From Butyrivibrio sp. INlla18 (GTDB lineage Bacteria > Bacillota > Clostridia > Lachnospirales > Lachnospiraceae): 49,048 nt of DNA. Position 1 is the first letter of the stretch. Every line of letters begins with the position of its first letter. Under the pieces are notes generated by a model. That model searched no databases, had not been told where the DNA came from, and worked only from the letters and a program-made list of their open reading frames with translations. Location: contig NZ_FMXK01000023.1 of NCBI RefSeq assembly GCF_900103635.1, forward strand, positions 1-49,048, read 5' to 3'. Below, piece by piece: positions 39,123-47,499 of this stretch. The translations under genes and the position numbers were made by a program.

Positions 39123-40121
39123 ATGGGAAATAATAAAGACTTCAAAGTAATGACAGCAGTAGGAACTTCTATAACTCTCATTTTAAGTGTAATGGGAGTT
39201 ATTTTTGTAGGTATAAAAGCTGGAATTATTATATTGGTTACAGGAGCACTAATTCTTGCGATAAATATTATTTTTACAAAAAGAAGATATTCTGAAATAG
39301 AGAAATTAAACTCTTATCTGGAAAAAGTTCTCTCTGGAGATTACGCACCTGAGATATTGGATCAGAAGGAAGGTGAACTCTCCATCTTAAAAACAAATAT
39401 CTATAAAGCCACAACGACGCTTAAATATCAAAAAGAATTATTAACAGAAGATAAGGTTAGACTTGCAAATGCCATAGCAGATATCAGTCATCAGCTAAAA
39501 ACTCCCCTGACATCTATGATGGTCATGAATGATCTACTAGAGACTGAAGAAGATCAAAGTAAGAGAAAAGAATTTTTAAAAACCCAGTCAGATCAGCTTG
39601 ATAGGATGAACTGGCTTATTCAGACACTTCTTAAACTATCCAAGATCGATGCTGGAACTATCACAATGAAAAAAGAAGAAGTGACTGCGATGTCACTTGT
39701 AAAAGAAGTAATGAAGCCATTTGAAATACAGATGGAACTTAAAGGCATAAAATACAGCTCTTTTGACAGCGATATGAAACTAAGCTGCGACAAAAATTGG
39801 ACTATCGAGGCAATTCAGAATATAGTAAAAAATTGCATTGAGCATATGGAAGAAAATGACGAGCTTACGATCAATGCAGAAGAGACCAATATCTACAAGC
39901 AGATAATCGTGTCAGATACAGGATGCGGAATTGCTGAGCAGGATCTGCCACATATCTTTGAGAGATTTTATAAAGGAAAAAACGCAGGAAAGGACAGTGT
40001 TGGAATTGGACTTGCCCTTGCAAAGACGCTTATAAGTAGTCAAAGGGGAGACATATTAGTTGAAAGCACAGAAGGCGTTGGTACTACATTTTATGTAAGA
40101 TTTTTCAAAACAATAATCTAA
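39123..40121 (+). CDS. Intramembrane-sensing-type histidine kinase
   Basis: A 332-residue sensor kinase with two membrane segments (about 9-30 and 33-52) joined by a loop of only a few residues, so there is no extracellular sensor. H-box DISHQLKTPLTSM places the phospho-accepting H123; the ATPase domain has IVKNCIEHM, SDTGCGIAEQDLPHIFERF and VGIGLALAKTL. ATG 39123 follows GGGGA; a TTG four codons upstream is rejected. Kinases of this type usually sense via their partner ABC transporter, encoded directly downstream. Confidence 0.92.
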   Translation: MGNNKDFKVMTAVGTSITLILSVMGVIFVGIKAGIIILVTGALILAINIIFTKRRYSEIEKLNSYLEKVLSGDYAPEILDQKEGELSILKTNIYKATTTLKYQKELLTEDKVRLANAIADISHQLKTPLTSMMVMNDLLETEEDQSKRKEFLKTQSDQLDRMNWLIQTLLKLSKIDAGTITMKKEEVTAMSLVKEVMKPFEIQMELKGIKYSSFDSDMKLSCDKNWTIEAIQNIVKNCIEHMEENDELTINAEETNIYKQIIVSDTGCGIAEQDLPHIFERFYKGKNAGKDSVGIGLALAKTLISSQRGDILVESTEGVGTTFYVRFFKTII

Positions 40122-40129
40122 AAAAGAAA

Positions 40130-40170
40130 TGTGACAAAACTGTAATAAAAAAGTCACGAGATAGTAAGAT
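40130..40170 (+). promoter_or_regulatory. Candidate response-regulator box and promoter for the ABC genes
   Basis: TGTGAC (40130-40135) and TGTAAT (40141-40146), two similar boxes 11 bp apart as OmpR-type dimers prefer, and TAAGAT (40165-40170) at -10 distance from the second. GTGAC/GTCAC (40131-40135, 40153-40157) form an overlapping inverted repeat. Located in the 105-bp spacer before the ATPase gene. Confidence 0.45.
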
Positions 40171-40226
40171 AAAAAAGTTAACCTATTCTCAACAAAGTAA
40201 ACAAGCAGCTTGAGAAGGGAGTACAA

Positions 40227-40919
40227 ATGAAAATACTTGAAATTAATAACTTATGCAAAGTTTATGGTAAAGGCGAGACAAGAGTAGATGCGCTTAAAGA
40301 CGTATCTTTTGACGTAGAAAAAGGAGAGTTTGTAGCAATCGTAGGTCCTTCCGGATCAGGAAAGTCTACACTACTCCATATTCTAGGAGGAGTTGATACT
40401 CCAACATCTGGAGAAGTCAACATCGCAGGAACAGATATAGGTAAGCTTGAAGAGACCAAGCTTGCAATATTTCGTAGAAGGCATATTGGTCTCATTTATC
40501 AGTTCTATAACCTGATTCCAATTCTCACAGTAGAAGAAAATCTCACACTTCCAGTACTTCTTGATGGAAAAAAGCCAGATAAAAAGCTTTTGGATGAACT
40601 AGTAGAAAAGCTTGGAATTGGCAAGAGACTTAAGCATCTTCCAAATCAGTTATCAGGTGGACAGCAGCAGAGAGTATCAATTGGAAGAGCACTTATGAAT
40701 CATCCAGCAATCCTCCTTGCTGATGAACCAACAGGAAATCTTGATACTGAGAATAGTAAAGAGATCATTTCTCTACTTAGAAAATTTAATAGAGAGTACA
40801 ACCAGACAGTTATCATTATCACTCACGATGATAGAATAGCTCTTTCTGCAGACAGAGTCATAACAATTGAAGACGGCATGATCACTAAGGATTCAGGGAG
40901 AGTGGAGGTGACTGCGTAA
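40227..40919 (+). CDS. ABC transporter ATP-binding protein
   Basis: A 230-residue MacB/LolD/BceA-type ATPase. The Walker A is GPSGSGKST, the Q-loop is IYQFYNL, the signature is LSGGQQQRVSIGRAL and the Walker B is ILLADEPTGNLD. GAGAAGGGAG precedes the ATG. Its stop overlaps the permease start (TAATG). It powers the FtsX-like permease that follows. Confidence 0.95.
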   Translation: MKILEINNLCKVYGKGETRVDALKDVSFDVEKGEFVAIVGPSGSGKSTLLHILGGVDTPTSGEVNIAGTDIGKLEETKLAIFRRRHIGLIYQFYNLIPILTVEENLTLPVLLDGKKPDKKLLDELVEKLGIGKRLKHLPNQLSGGQQQRVSIGRALMNHPAILLADEPTGNLDTENSKEIISLLRKFNREYNQTVIIITHDDRIALSADRVITIEDGMITKDSGRVEVTA

Positions 40920-43492
40920 TGAACATCGTATCAACGCTCACCTTAAGACATTTGCAGGAAAACAAGAAAAGAACTATCGTAACAATTCTTGGAATTGCAG
41001 CAGCTACAGCTCTTATTACAACAATGCTTGCTGGTGTTACATCTTTTTTTGCCTTCTTTGGAGATATGGCAGTTCAAGAAATGGGCTACTGGGACGGAGA
41101 GTTTAAAAACCTTACCCAGGAGCAAGTTCAGGAGCTCAAACAAGATCCAAGAATAAAGAATGTTTCTGTGGCAGATGCCAACATAGATATTACCGGAATC
41201 AGAGTACAATCAGACGCATCAGAGAGAATGCGAGTTGGAAATATCATTCATCTAGACAGTCAGTTCATGGAAAATAAAATTTTTCCCCAATATTATGATG
41301 GAACACTTCCAGCAGCAGAGGGTGAAGTTGCAGTAGAAGAGAAATACATTACTGACAATAATCTCAATATCGGAGTTGGAGATACTATCACTGTAGAACT
41401 AGGAAACAGGTTCTATTACGACCCGGATGGACAAAAAGTAGTTATCGGCGGAAACTACAATACAAATGAAGAATTTGAGACTATAGAGAATAAGTCTTAT
41501 AAAGTAACTGCAATATTGCATGGAAACCGCCCAACAGGAAGCTATGATCTGGTGCACTATATATCAGGAGACTCCGTACCACAAACAAACTATGTAGATA
41601 TCAGGCTAAAAAAATTAGGCTTTAGATCTTATGAAATCTTAATGAATATAGCAAGTGATCATAATCTTCATTATGATTCTTTAAATACAGAGTATCTTAT
41701 CAGCTATTTTTCATTTAATAAGGACAGCCGTGGTGTAGCAAGTATAGTCCCTGTAGGAATGATAGCTCTTTTAATTGTTATTGGAACAGCAGTGATCCTA
41801 ATATATAACGCTTTCGGAATGTCACTTACGGAGAGAATGCGCTATCTTGGCATGCTTGCAAGCGTAGGAGCAACCAAAAAACAAAAAAGAGCCTCAATCT
41901 ATTATGAGGCCTTTGCCCTTGGAATGATTGGAATTCCTTTGGGAATGGTCCTTGGCTATATAGGTGCGTATTTTACATTATCTTTCCTTGGAGGAAAGAT
42001 GATATCTACAGGAACATTAGTTGGAGCTAAAGAGTTTGCCAGCACAGTTCCAGTAAGAATGCCTTTGAGCGTAGCATTATTTATAATTTTTATCTCTTGT
42101 CTTACTATTTTTATCTCAGCATTTATACCTGCCCTTAAGGCTTCAAAGGTAATGCCAATAGATGCCCTTAGACAGACGAATGTGATCAAAGTAAAGGCAA
42201 GAAGTTTAAGGATAAATCCTGTTATCAAAAAAATCTTTGGCTATGAAGGAGAACTAGCTTACAAGAACATCAAAAGAAATGGTGTTAAAGGCGCAGTTAT
42301 CACTATATCAATAGCAGTATCGGTTACAATGTTTCTAACAGTTATGCAGTTTTGTGGTCAGGTCGAGACCGTTAACAACTATGACTGGGAGATTCCATAT
42401 CAGGTTTCAGTAACAGTGGCAGAAAAAGATTCTGAGAGATTTGAGGAAGTTCTTAGGTCATTACACGAAGTAAAAGACTTTTACAGGAATCAGTTTATTC
42501 AGTTTGAATACCGAGAAGATCCGGAGAATCCAGATCATATTCCACCAAACGGAGATATCTTAAACTCAGATTATCTGAATTCAAAATACAAAAAAGCCTT
42601 TGATTCTAAGGTAATCTCAGTATGTACCATACCGGATGAAGACTTTAATGAGCTACTTCTTAAAAATGGTATCGATCCAGAACCATATTTTAATGGTGAA
42701 CTGAAAGGCGTAATATTAAATGATTACAACAGATCCGGAAGGAAAGAAAAGGTCTTTAATGAAGGAATAATTGGACAAAAGCTCTTTTACGATGAGCAGG
42801 AAGGTAATCCTCCAGCGATTACGATCAGCGCGATGGTAGATTATGAAAAGGACAATTATATATTTAACCTTGTTCCTAAAAAGTGTGTTGTGGTGTATGT
42901 TCCAGATTCTAGGTATATGAAAAAAGCAGAAGAAGTAATGGGGGATTATGCAACTGCAAGTTATGCTATCGTGACAAATGACTCAGAAGCTTTATGCAGG
43001 GAGTTGTATGGGTTCATGGATACAGAAGAGTTCCATTCCTATTCAATAGGTGATATTGAAGAATCTATGGCAACTATGAAAGTTGTAATGCTCCTTCTAA
43101 AGACTGTAATGTACGGATTCACAGCACTTATCACTCTTATTGTCCTTGCAAACATGATCAACACAATATACACCGGAGTTATCATGAGACGAAAAGAGTT
43201 TGCCATGTACCGCTCAGTTGGTATGACAGAAAAAGGATTCAAAAAGATGATCTCATTAGAGACCATTCTTTATGCTCTTAGAGCATTAGTAGTAGCGCTT
43301 CCACTTTCAGTTTATGTTTATTATCTCATGTGCAAAAAGAGCCACAACATAGAACAGTTCCAATTAAATCTGGGACTTTATTTCATAGTTATCGTGGTGG
43401 TTTTTGCGATAGTCGGAATCAGCATGCTCATGAGCATCTCAAAGGTCAAAGATGATGAGATAATAGAAGTGCTCAAAGAAGATATCTGCTAA
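40919..43492 (+). CDS. FtsX-like ABC permease, duplicated
   Basis: An 857-residue permease with two FtsX-type halves. Membrane segments cluster near residues 17-45, 275-400, 455-475 and 735-850; the long loops between are extracytoplasmic. Half 1 ends with FIPALKASKVMPIDALRQTN, half 2 with SISKVKDDEIIEVL. It is larger than BceB (~650 residues), with a bigger second extracytoplasmic domain (about 480-730). With the kinase-regulator pair upstream it probably handles peptide antibiotics or lipid stress, by inference from context. It ends 3 bp from the convergent phosphatase gene. Confidence 0.88.
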   Translation: MNIVSTLTLRHLQENKKRTIVTILGIAAATALITTMLAGVTSFFAFFGDMAVQEMGYWDGEFKNLTQEQVQELKQDPRIKNVSVADANIDITGIRVQSDASERMRVGNIIHLDSQFMENKIFPQYYDGTLPAAEGEVAVEEKYITDNNLNIGVGDTITVELGNRFYYDPDGQKVVIGGNYNTNEEFETIENKSYKVTAILHGNRPTGSYDLVHYISGDSVPQTNYVDIRLKKLGFRSYEILMNIASDHNLHYDSLNTEYLISYFSFNKDSRGVASIVPVGMIALLIVIGTAVILIYNAFGMSLTERMRYLGMLASVGATKKQKRASIYYEAFALGMIGIPLGMVLGYIGAYFTLSFLGGKMISTGTLVGAKEFASTVPVRMPLSVALFIIFISCLTIFISAFIPALKASKVMPIDALRQTNVIKVKARSLRINPVIKKIFGYEGELAYKNIKRNGVKGAVITISIAVSVTMFLTVMQFCGQVETVNNYDWEIPYQVSVTVAEKDSERFEEVLRSLHEVKDFYRNQFIQFEYREDPENPDHIPPNGDILNSDYLNSKYKKAFDSKVISVCTIPDEDFNELLLKNGIDPEPYFNGELKGVILNDYNRSGRKEKVFNEGIIGQKLFYDEQEGNPPAITISAMVDYEKDNYIFNLVPKKCVVVYVPDSRYMKKAEEVMGDYATASYAIVTNDSEALCRELYGFMDTEEFHSYSIGDIEESMATMKVVMLLLKTVMYGFTALITLIVLANMINTIYTGVIMRRKEFAMYRSVGMTEKGFKKMISLETILYALRALVVALPLSVYVYYLMCKKSHNIEQFQLNLGLYFIVIVVVFAIVGISMLMSISKVKDDEIIEVLKEDIC

Positions 43493-43495
43493 TGA

Positions 43496-45073
43496 TCAAT
43501 TTCCGAAATATCTAAAGCAGAGCATAGTAATATCGTCAAATTGAGGAGCATCTCCAACAAAGGCGTCGATGTCATTTTTCACAACTCTTAATAGAGTAGT
43601 GGCATCGGCGTCTTTTTCTTTGTTAAGAGCATCCACCAATCTATCTGTACCAAAGAGAACATTATTGGAATCAGTTGCCTCTGTAACGCCATCAGTATAA
43701 ACAAATAGGGAATCACCAGGGTTTAAGTGGAATTCATGTTCTTCAAACTTAATATCAGGCATAGTAGCTACAGCAATGGAATGGCGATAAGTCCTAAGAG
43801 CATAAGGTTGTCCAGAAACTTTAACAGCTGGATGTTCATGACCAGCATTTGTTATCCGGCAAAGGCCGGTAGATAGCTGGATTATGCAGAGCCAGACTGT
43901 AACAAACATCTCAGCATCATTTCCCTCACAGAGCTGATTGTTAACATCTCTTAGAATTTCAGAGGTTGATAGCTTGTCATCCATCATAGTCCTGTTCTTG
44001 ATAAGGGTCTTAGTGATCACCATGAAAAGAGCTGCAGGAACACCTTTACCAGAAACATCGGCCATTACTAGTGCGATGTGGTCATCATCTATCATAAAGA
44101 AATCATAAAAATCGCCGCCAACTTCCTTAGCAGGAGTCATTGTGGCGTAGATATCGAATTCCTTTCTATTTGGGAAAGGAGGAAATGTTCTAGGAAGCAT
44201 ATCCGCCTGTATCTGAGTTGCGACACTTAGTTCTGCACTGATGCGTTCTTTTTCAGCAGTAATTGCTTGAATATTGTCAATATATTTCACAATGTCTTTT
44301 TCCATCTTATGAACGGAACCAGCAAGCGCTTCAATCTCATCACCAGTCTTAATTGATGAAAGGGAATCATCAATCTGACCATTATTTTGGGCAAAATCTT
44401 CAAGACTTTTTTTGATAAGCATAATGGGCTTCAAGAAATTTCTGTTCATAACCTTCCAGTTAGAAATACAGAAAACAACAAGAAGGATCAGTGAGATCAC
44501 CACCATGTAAAAGATATATTTTCCAAGGATGGAGAGAATCTCATTCATATTTGTGTCAACAAATAATAGAGCAACGACATTTCCAGAGCTGTCTTTAACA
44601 GGAAGACAGCTAGATGTAAGAAAACCATATTTTTTTGACTTTCTTACAAGGTAGCTTGTAGGTCTTTCACCTTCGGTATAGGCTTTCCATATCTCTTCAA
44701 AAGAAGCAGAGATCGGGTCTGAATCACCAATGAAAGTATCTGAGTCATATACATAGCGCATAGTGTGATCTAGGTTTGGAACTGCGATATAGATATATGC
44801 TGCTCCGGAATGTTCTTCAACCTCATGAAGATAAGATTCCATTTCGGTATAATAATCATCGGCGGTCCAAGTTTGCGTGTATTCTGCAATCTTGTCATGA
44901 TCAATATCATTGAGAATAAGGTTAGCGACTACATAGCCTTTGTCGTTATAAAGCTTTTCAATAACCCTATCAAAAATAAGGGAACCTGCGACACATGTGA
45001 GAACACCAAAGAAAAGAGTAAATATAACTATTCCAAGAAGAGCTTTTTCATTTACACTAGATTTATTCTTCAT
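43496..45073 (-). CDS. SpoIIE-type PP2C phosphatase with membrane sensor
   Basis: A 525-residue signalling phosphatase. A first membrane segment (about 12-34), an extracytoplasmic sensor of roughly 130 residues with a Cache-like look, a second segment (about 185-207), a HAMP-like linker and coiled coil, then the PP2C domain: AKEVGGDFYDFFMIDDDHIA, LVMADVSGKGVPAALFM and LFVYTDGVTEATD provide the metal Asp residues. Such enzymes dephosphorylate anti-anti-sigma factors; none is encoded nearby. The start MKNKSSVN (45073) is preferred over a longer non-ATG start since AAAGGA lies upstream. Confidence 0.88.
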   Translation of the reverse strand: MKNKSSVNEKALLGIVIFTLFFGVLTCVAGSLIFDRVIEKLYNDKGYVVANLILNDIDHDKIAEYTQTWTADDYYTEMESYLHEVEEHSGAAYIYIAVPNLDHTMRYVYDSDTFIGDSDPISASFEEIWKAYTEGERPTSYLVRKSKKYGFLTSSCLPVKDSSGNVVALLFVDTNMNEILSILGKYIFYMVVISLILLVVFCISNWKVMNRNFLKPIMLIKKSLEDFAQNNGQIDDSLSSIKTGDEIEALAGSVHKMEKDIVKYIDNIQAITAEKERISAELSVATQIQADMLPRTFPPFPNRKEFDIYATMTPAKEVGGDFYDFFMIDDDHIALVMADVSGKGVPAALFMVITKTLIKNRTMMDDKLSTSEILRDVNNQLCEGNDAEMFVTVWLCIIQLSTGLCRITNAGHEHPAVKVSGQPYALRTYRHSIAVATMPDIKFEEHEFHLNPGDSLFVYTDGVTEATDSNNVLFGTDRLVDALNKEKDADATTLLRVVKNDIDAFVGDAPQFDDITMLCFRYFGN

Positions 45074-45147
45074 ATGAGCAGTGTTCCTTTCGTAATTTTG
45101 TATAGAAATATTATACCAAATAACACACATAAACATATGAAATAAAA

Positions 45148-45189
45148 ATAAAGCCTTTATCTCAGAAAAATCTGAAATAAAGGCTTTAT
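45148..45189 (-). terminator. Terminator after the DUF362 gene
   Basis: A 13-bp perfect stem (45148-45160 with 45177-45189), extended by a 4-bp inner stem, with a run of T on the minus side. It separates the DUF362 gene from the phosphatase gene. Confidence 0.88.
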
Positions 45190-45203
45190 AGGATAATTAA
45201 TGA

Positions 45204-46328
45204 TCATTTCATAACAACTAGCTCGTAATCGCGTGTTCCAACTCCAATCTTTTGAGCATGCTCAAGAGTTTCTGCCCATGAGACATTAGGATTACTGTTG
45301 TGCCATACATCTCCGTGATCGTGGAAATGTTCCTTGGCCATGTTATCTCCAAGCTGGCTGTTTCTGATAGGTTCTGCCTTCTGACAAAGGTCAACACAGG
45401 CCTGATCAAGAGCGACAGGATCAAATGAAGCAAGCATTCCGATATCTGGAAGGATAGGAGCATCATTTTCACCGTGACAGTCGCAGTTAGGAGATACATC
45501 TGTAATAAGAGAGATGTGGAAGCTAGGCCTTCCGCTTATAACAGCAGAAGTATACTCAGCCATTTTTCTGCCAAGCATCTGAGGTGCATCGGAGTTATTA
45601 TTTTCTATAGCATCAAAGGCGCATGCGCCGATACATCTACCGCATCCTTTACATTTATCAGGATCGATCCACGCCTTATTTCCTTCGTAGCTGATAGCAT
45701 CTGAGCCACATTCCTTGGCACATCTTTTACATCCTCTGCAAAGGTCTGTGATTACATGTGGTTGACCGCTGTTGTGCTGCTGCATCTTTCCAGCGCGGCT
45801 ACCGCAACCCATTCCAAGGTTCTTGATGGCGCCGCCAAAACCAGCCTGCTCATGACCCTTAAAGTGATTAAGAGAGATCACGATGTCTGCGTCCATAACA
45901 GCTCGGCCAATGTAAGCCTCTTTGCAATATTCAGCGTTAGGAACAGGAACCGCTATATCATCAGTTCCTCTAAGACCATCAGCAATGATGATCTGGCAAC
46001 CAGTAGTAACTGTGTTAAAACCATTTATATTAGCGCAGTCCAGATGTTCAAGAGCATGCTTGCGGCTTCCAGGATACAGAGTGTTACAGTCAGTTAAGAA
46101 AGGCATGCCTCCAAGTTCTTTTACAACATCCGCTACTGCCTTAGCATAGTTTGGTCGTAGATAAGCTAGGTTGCCAAGCTCACCAAAGTGCATTTTGATC
46201 GCTACGAATTTGTTATCCATGTCGATGGAATCAATTCCAGCTTTTTTGATAAGTTTCTGAAGCTTTGCTGTAAGGCTTACGCCCAGAACAGTTCTAAAAT
46301 CTGTGAAATATACTTTTGACTTTTCCAA
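45204..46328 (-). CDS. DUF362 protein with two [4Fe-4S] ferredoxin motifs
   Basis: A 374-residue protein. The DUF362 domain spans about 1-185 and 270-330 and holds GGAIKNLGMGCGSRAGK. Two clusters are inserted at about 192-245: CRGCKRCAKECGSDAI and CKGCGRCIGACAFDAI, each the CxxCxxC...C pattern of a bacterial ferredoxin. It probably transfers electrons in an unknown redox reaction. The TTG start at 46328 follows GGAGG. Widespread in anaerobes; function unknown. Confidence 0.9.
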   Translation of the reverse strand: MEKSKVYFTDFRTVLGVSLTAKLQKLIKKAGIDSIDMDNKFVAIKMHFGELGNLAYLRPNYAKAVADVVKELGGMPFLTDCNTLYPGSRKHALEHLDCANINGFNTVTTGCQIIIADGLRGTDDIAVPVPNAEYCKEAYIGRAVMDADIVISLNHFKGHEQAGFGGAIKNLGMGCGSRAGKMQQHNSGQPHVITDLCRGCKRCAKECGSDAISYEGNKAWIDPDKCKGCGRCIGACAFDAIENNNSDAPQMLGRKMAEYTSAVISGRPSFHISLITDVSPNCDCHGENDAPILPDIGMLASFDPVALDQACVDLCQKAEPIRNSQLGDNMAKEHFHDHGDVWHNSNPNVSWAETLEHAQKIGVGTRDYELVVMK

Positions 46329-46439
46329 TTCGAAACCTCCATTTTTATGCCAATGCTACCTACCATTAATCATATATGGAGAAAAGAAATATTGAAAATA
46401 GTTTTTTGCTAAGTTTTGACAGATTTTTGTTCTAGTATA

Positions 46440-46547
46440 TTAGTAATTAGGATACTTATATGGATTTGTTGCCCATCCGGCATTGTATTTGACAGTTACA
46501 TAGAGTTTAGTGTCTGAACCCTTGAGGTGAACGTTCCAGACTCCTCT
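46440..46547 (-). pseudogene. C-terminal remnant of an unidentified protein
   Basis: Directly past the protease stop, in the same frame, an open stretch reads RGVWNVHLKGSDTKLYVTVK, then YNAGWATNPYKYPNY and a TAA. It has no ATG, GTG or TTG start but looks like real coding sequence (patterned hydrophobic and aromatic residues). I read it as the surviving 3' end of a gene truncated by the island now to its right. The family is not recognised. Read-through of the protease stop is a less likely alternative. Confidence 0.5.
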
Positions 46548-46559
46548 TATAATATTTAA

Positions 46560-47147
46560 TTATGCACTTTTGCGATTTTTTGTGTAACCAAGATGAAGTT
46601 CTAAGTTTTTTATATAATCAATATTGTCATTATTTTCATACTGAGTAGATAGTAATATGGTTTTACCGCTTACTTTATCTATTCCGATATGAGTGTCTAA
46701 ATCTTTAAGTATATCCATGCCTAATAATATGTTTCCTGTAGAATATGGTGTTACACGAACAGGTACATCCTTAAACCTAAGAGACCCAATTCTTAAATCA
46801 TCAGCGATTGTTGATATTACTAGCCCTTTATAATTCTTGATAAAGTTCTCGTCACTATTTCTAAGATCGGCATTACTCAAAGAATTAGTACTTTCTACAC
46901 CATGCAGAACAGAAAGTTTTGATTTATCTGATATACTTGCATTAATAAATTTAGCTATCTCATCTGGATCCCAGCCAAGTGTTTTTAGTGGAATTAAAAT
47001 ACCGTGAGCCCCAGTGTCTATTTTTATTCCAGTTTGTCTTATAAAAGGAAAATAAATAGAGTTGCTATGTATTCCAAAAATCGTTGCTTCAAAATCAGTT
47101 CTGAATTCGTAGCTTTTAGAAAGATATAGTTTTAAAAAATCAGTCAT
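46560..47147 (-). CDS. Retropepsin-like aspartic protease
   Basis: A 195-residue protein with a single-chain retropepsin layout: the active-site IKIDTGAHGILIPL (D44-T45-G46-A47) and the hydrophobic-Gly partner motif NILLGMDIL (139-147). This suits the dimeric aspartyl protease fold (PF13975-like). There is no signal peptide or membrane segment, so it is cytosolic. Its ATGACTGA start overlaps the 88-residue gene's stop by 8 bp, so the two are made together. The substrate is unknown; the neighbouring proteins are candidates. Confidence 0.72.
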   Translation of the reverse strand: MTDFLKLYLSKSYEFRTDFEATIFGIHSNSIYFPFIRQTGIKIDTGAHGILIPLKTLGWDPDEIAKFINASISDKSKLSVLHGVESTNSLSNADLRNSDENFIKNYKGLVISTIADDLRIGSLRFKDVPVRVTPYSTGNILLGMDILKDLDTHIGIDKVSGKTILLSTQYENNDNIDYIKNLELHLGYTKNRKSA

Positions 47148-47406
47148 AAACAGCTACGTCCTCATCTTCATAAAATTTAGGCTGGTATATTACGCTGGTT
47201 TTACCGTATGCCTTCCGTATTTCGGCAACTTTTTTTGAATCTATATTTGTCTCATTACAAAAATAGAGAATGTCAAAGCCATCTTCTGAAACGGTATTAG
47301 GATTAACATATAACCACACGCCATATAGATTGGATACCTGCTCAGGTTTTACATGCATTCCAATTTTAAGATCTTCGTATCTTAATTTTTCCAAGGTATT
47401 TCCCAT
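47140..47406 (-). CDS. Unknown 88-residue protein coupled to the protease
   Basis: A small acidic protein starting MGNTLEKLRYEDLKIGMHVK (47406), with AAGGAG upstream. An alternative longer start at 47439 lacks a ribosome site and would begin inside an inverted repeat. No known motif is apparent; the fold is probably small beta-rich (VSNLYGVWLYVN, FDILYFCN). The 8-bp overlap with the protease gene implies a functional pair, for example substrate, inhibitor or regulator. Confidence 0.6.
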   Translation of the reverse strand: MGNTLEKLRYEDLKIGMHVKPEQVSNLYGVWLYVNPNTVSEDGFDILYFCNETNIDSKKVAEIRKAYGKTSVIYQPKFYEDEDVAVYD

Positions 47407-47430
47407 GATAATAACTCCTTCCTTAGAAAA

Positions 47431-47474
47431 TGAACCCATGCTCTTGGGTTCATTATATCATTGATATAATGACG
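47431..47474 (-). promoter_or_regulatory. Two adjacent inverted repeats upstream of the 88-residue/protease pair
   Basis: Repeat 1 has 8-bp arms (47431-47438 and 47445-47452) with a 6-nt loop. Repeat 2 has 11-bp arms (about 47451-47461 and 47463-47473) around one central base, and on the minus strand contains TATAAT. They lie 25-68 bp before the start. Repeat 2 looks like an operator over a -10; repeat 1 could be an operator or a 5'-UTR hairpin. Confidence 0.4.
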
Positions 47475-47499
47475 CTACTATATGATCATTCTTAATTAT

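Noticed and set aside
46440..46547. Treating the remnant as a separate expressed small gene
   Set aside because: No ATG, GTG or TTG start follows the AGAGGAG-like sequence within useful distance.
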